Shown piece by piece: positions 7,001 to 7,367 of a stretch of DNA of 7,367 nucleotides (position 1 is its first letter; each line of letters begins with the position of its first letter). The notes under the pieces are model-generated. The model worked only from the letters and a program-made list of their open reading frames with translations. It did no database searches and was not told the DNA's origin. The translations under genes and the position numbers were made by a program. The stretch is from Veillonella parvula (GTDB lineage Bacteria; Bacillota; Negativicutes; Veillonellales; Veillonellaceae), in NCBI GenBank assembly GCA_947096075.1, contig CAMUQE010000096.1:1-7367 (forward strand). Reading direction: 5' to 3'.

Positions 7001-7206
7001 AGACTAATCGGTTCTACATATACGCGGTCTGCAATATCTGTATCAGTCATAATAGTAGCAGGGTTGGAGTTAACTAATACTACTTTATAACCCTCTTCTC
7101 GAAGGGAACGGCATGCTTGTGTACCAGCATAATCAAACTCTGCAGCTTGACCGATAATAATTGGACCAGAACCAATTACAAGTACTTTTTTTGCTTCTGA
7201 TGTCAT
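4006..7206 (-). CDS. carB: Carbamoyl-phosphate synthase, large subunit
   Basis: CarB (1066 residues, full length) makes carbamoyl phosphate from bicarbonate, ammonia and two ATP in the cytoplasm with CarA. The first synthetase half (about 1-400) has GSGPIIIGQAAEFDYAGTQ (12-30), the ATP-grasp glycine loop GGTGGG (173-178) and metal-binding IEVNPR (295-300). An oligomerisation region spans about 401-546. The second half (about 547-930) repeats the plan with GSGPIRIGQGVEFDY (556-570), GGRAME (711-716) and IEVNPR (829-834). The C-terminal MGS-like regulatory domain (about 935-1066) has TGGTGK (965-970), where nucleotide effectors such as UMP bind in characterised enzymes; which effectors act here is unknown. 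The start lies 1 nt after the carA stop, with AAAGGG inside the carA end. Its place between carA and pyrK suggests pyrimidine rather than arginine control. No disruption is seen. Confidence 0.97.
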   Translation of the reverse strand: MTSEAKKVLVIGSGPIIIGQAAEFDYAGTQACRSLREEGYKVVLVNSNPATIMTDTDIADRVYVEPISLEFVTEVIKKERPWGLLATLGGQVGLNMAVQLSEAGVLEEYGVKLLGTTLEAIKQAEDRELFKEAMKEINQPVPESDIFNDLEEAVAFANRIGYPIIIRPAYTLGGTGGGIAHNEDEMYEITRRGLKLSPIHQILAERSVAGWKEIEYEVMRDSADNCIIVCNMENIDPVGVHTGDSIVVAPSQTLNDIQYQMLRTASVEIIRYLKIEGGCNVQYALNPNSNEYIVIEVNPRVSRSSALASKATGYPIAKVAAKIAVGMTLDQITNAVTGETKACFEPTLDYVVTKFPRWPFEKFNLADRTLGTQMKATGEVMAIDRSLEGSLLKAIRSLEIGLDHIELKKITHESMEQLIERLHLVDDERIYVVAEALRKGISVEKIHYITKIDTFFIEKIKNIVTVEKALAEQGLTEDVLRKAKRYSFTDSVIARYANTTVEDVRAKRKEWNILPTYKYVDTCAAEFESKTPYYYSAYAQEDEVRPLGDKSVVVLGSGPIRIGQGVEFDYCSVHSSWALRKAGYQSIMINNNPETVSTDFDISDSLYFEPLTVDDVMEIINKEQPAGVIAQFGGQTAINLAGPLAERGVKILGTSVDSIDMAEDRERFDELLAKLGIPRPVGALVTSDEEAQAAAKNLKYPLIVRPSYVLGGRAMEIVYNDKELDVYMKEAVVASKEHPVLIDRYMVGMEVEVDAISDGTDVCIPGIMEQIERAGVHSGDSMAVYPAQHLDQALIDQIVDYTRRIAVGLNVKGVLNIQYIVADGELNVIEVNPRSSRTVPFISKVTGINMVECATRIALGESLKDLGLPLGLVPNKPYVAVKAPVFSFSKMGLVEIALGPEMKSTGEVMGIGRTYSEALFKAINGANMRIPEDGTILMTVADRDKEEASQLAKGFIELGYHIEATGGTGKYFKEHGVDCKIVNKISEGDDNCADHIRQDKVDLVLNTLTAGKRPEREGFQLRRLAVEMGTPCLTSLDTAREVLRVVANRKNNANYTVEALQDFELE

Positions 7207-7207
7207 A

Positions 7208-7367
7208 TTATTTTCCCTTTCTCATCAAGTCTTCAAATTCGTCAAACAAGTACAGATTATCTGTAGGTCCAGGAGATGCTTCTGGATGGTATTGGACAGA
7301 GAAAATAGGCAACTCTTTATGACGCATACCTTCTACGGTACCATCATTTACACTACGATGTGTAATT
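7208..7367 (-). CDS. carA: Carbamoyl-phosphate synthase, small subunit (C-terminal end)
   Basis: Only the last 52 codons lie in the window; the start is beyond the right edge. The translation, beginning ITHRSVNDGTVEGMRHKELP and ending FEDLMRKGK, is the end of the class I glutamine amidotransferase domain of CarA. QYHPEASPGPTD includes two members of the Cys-His-Glu triad, His (codon 7286-7288) and Glu (7280-7282); the nucleophile Cys lies outside. CarA hydrolyses glutamine and passes ammonia to CarB through an internal tunnel. The stop TAA (7208-7210) is followed by one T and then the carB ATG. Confidence 0.93.
   Translation of the reverse strand, partial: ITHRSVNDGTVEGMRHKELPIFSVQYHPEASPGPTDNLYLFDEFEDLMRKGK

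Noticed and set aside
4006..7206. Unusual fusion or rearrangement in carB because of its repeated halves
   Set aside because: Two homologous synthetase halves plus an MGS-like C-terminal domain is the normal CarB plan and the length is typical.

Overview
The window reads as ordinary chromosomal DNA of a low-GC, probably anaerobic Firmicutes-type bacterium. AT-rich intergenic DNA, strong Shine-Dalgarno sites, a car-pyr operon with NAD-linked (class 1B) dihydroorotate dehydrogenase and the general protein style suggest a Negativicute such as Veillonella. That assignment is inferred from style and gene content, without a database search.

Layout. Positions 1-145 are AT-rich upstream DNA with a plausible promoter. 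A YigZ/IMPACT-family gene (+, 146-799) follows. Facing it is a small basic hypothetical protein (-, 823-1008). A 195-bp divergent intergenic region (1009-1203) then holds a long imperfect inverted repeat. Next comes a LysR-family regulator (+, 1204-2094). A 188-bp convergent gap carries an AT-rich palindrome over the lysR stop and a strong bidirectional terminator (2186-2219). The rest, 2283-7367, is the 3' part of a pyrimidine operon on the minus strand: carA (C-terminal end only), carB, pyrK, pyrD, in transcription order.

How the genes work together. CarA releases ammonia from glutamine and CarB uses it with bicarbonate and two ATP to make carbamoyl phosphate, shared by pyrimidine and arginine synthesis. 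PyrD oxidises dihydroorotate to orotate and PyrK passes the electrons to NAD+. The four genes are packed with gaps of 1, 5 and -1 nt, so translational coupling is likely. The operon promoter and any pyrimidine-responsive leader lie outside the window. The lysR gene converges on this operon and nothing seen here links it to pyrimidine control.

I see no mobile element, CRISPR array, tRNA, rRNA or obviously new system. The least explained part is 823-1203: an unrecognised basic 61-residue protein, a 15-bp-arm inverted repeat over its possible promoter, and a divergent LysR gene.
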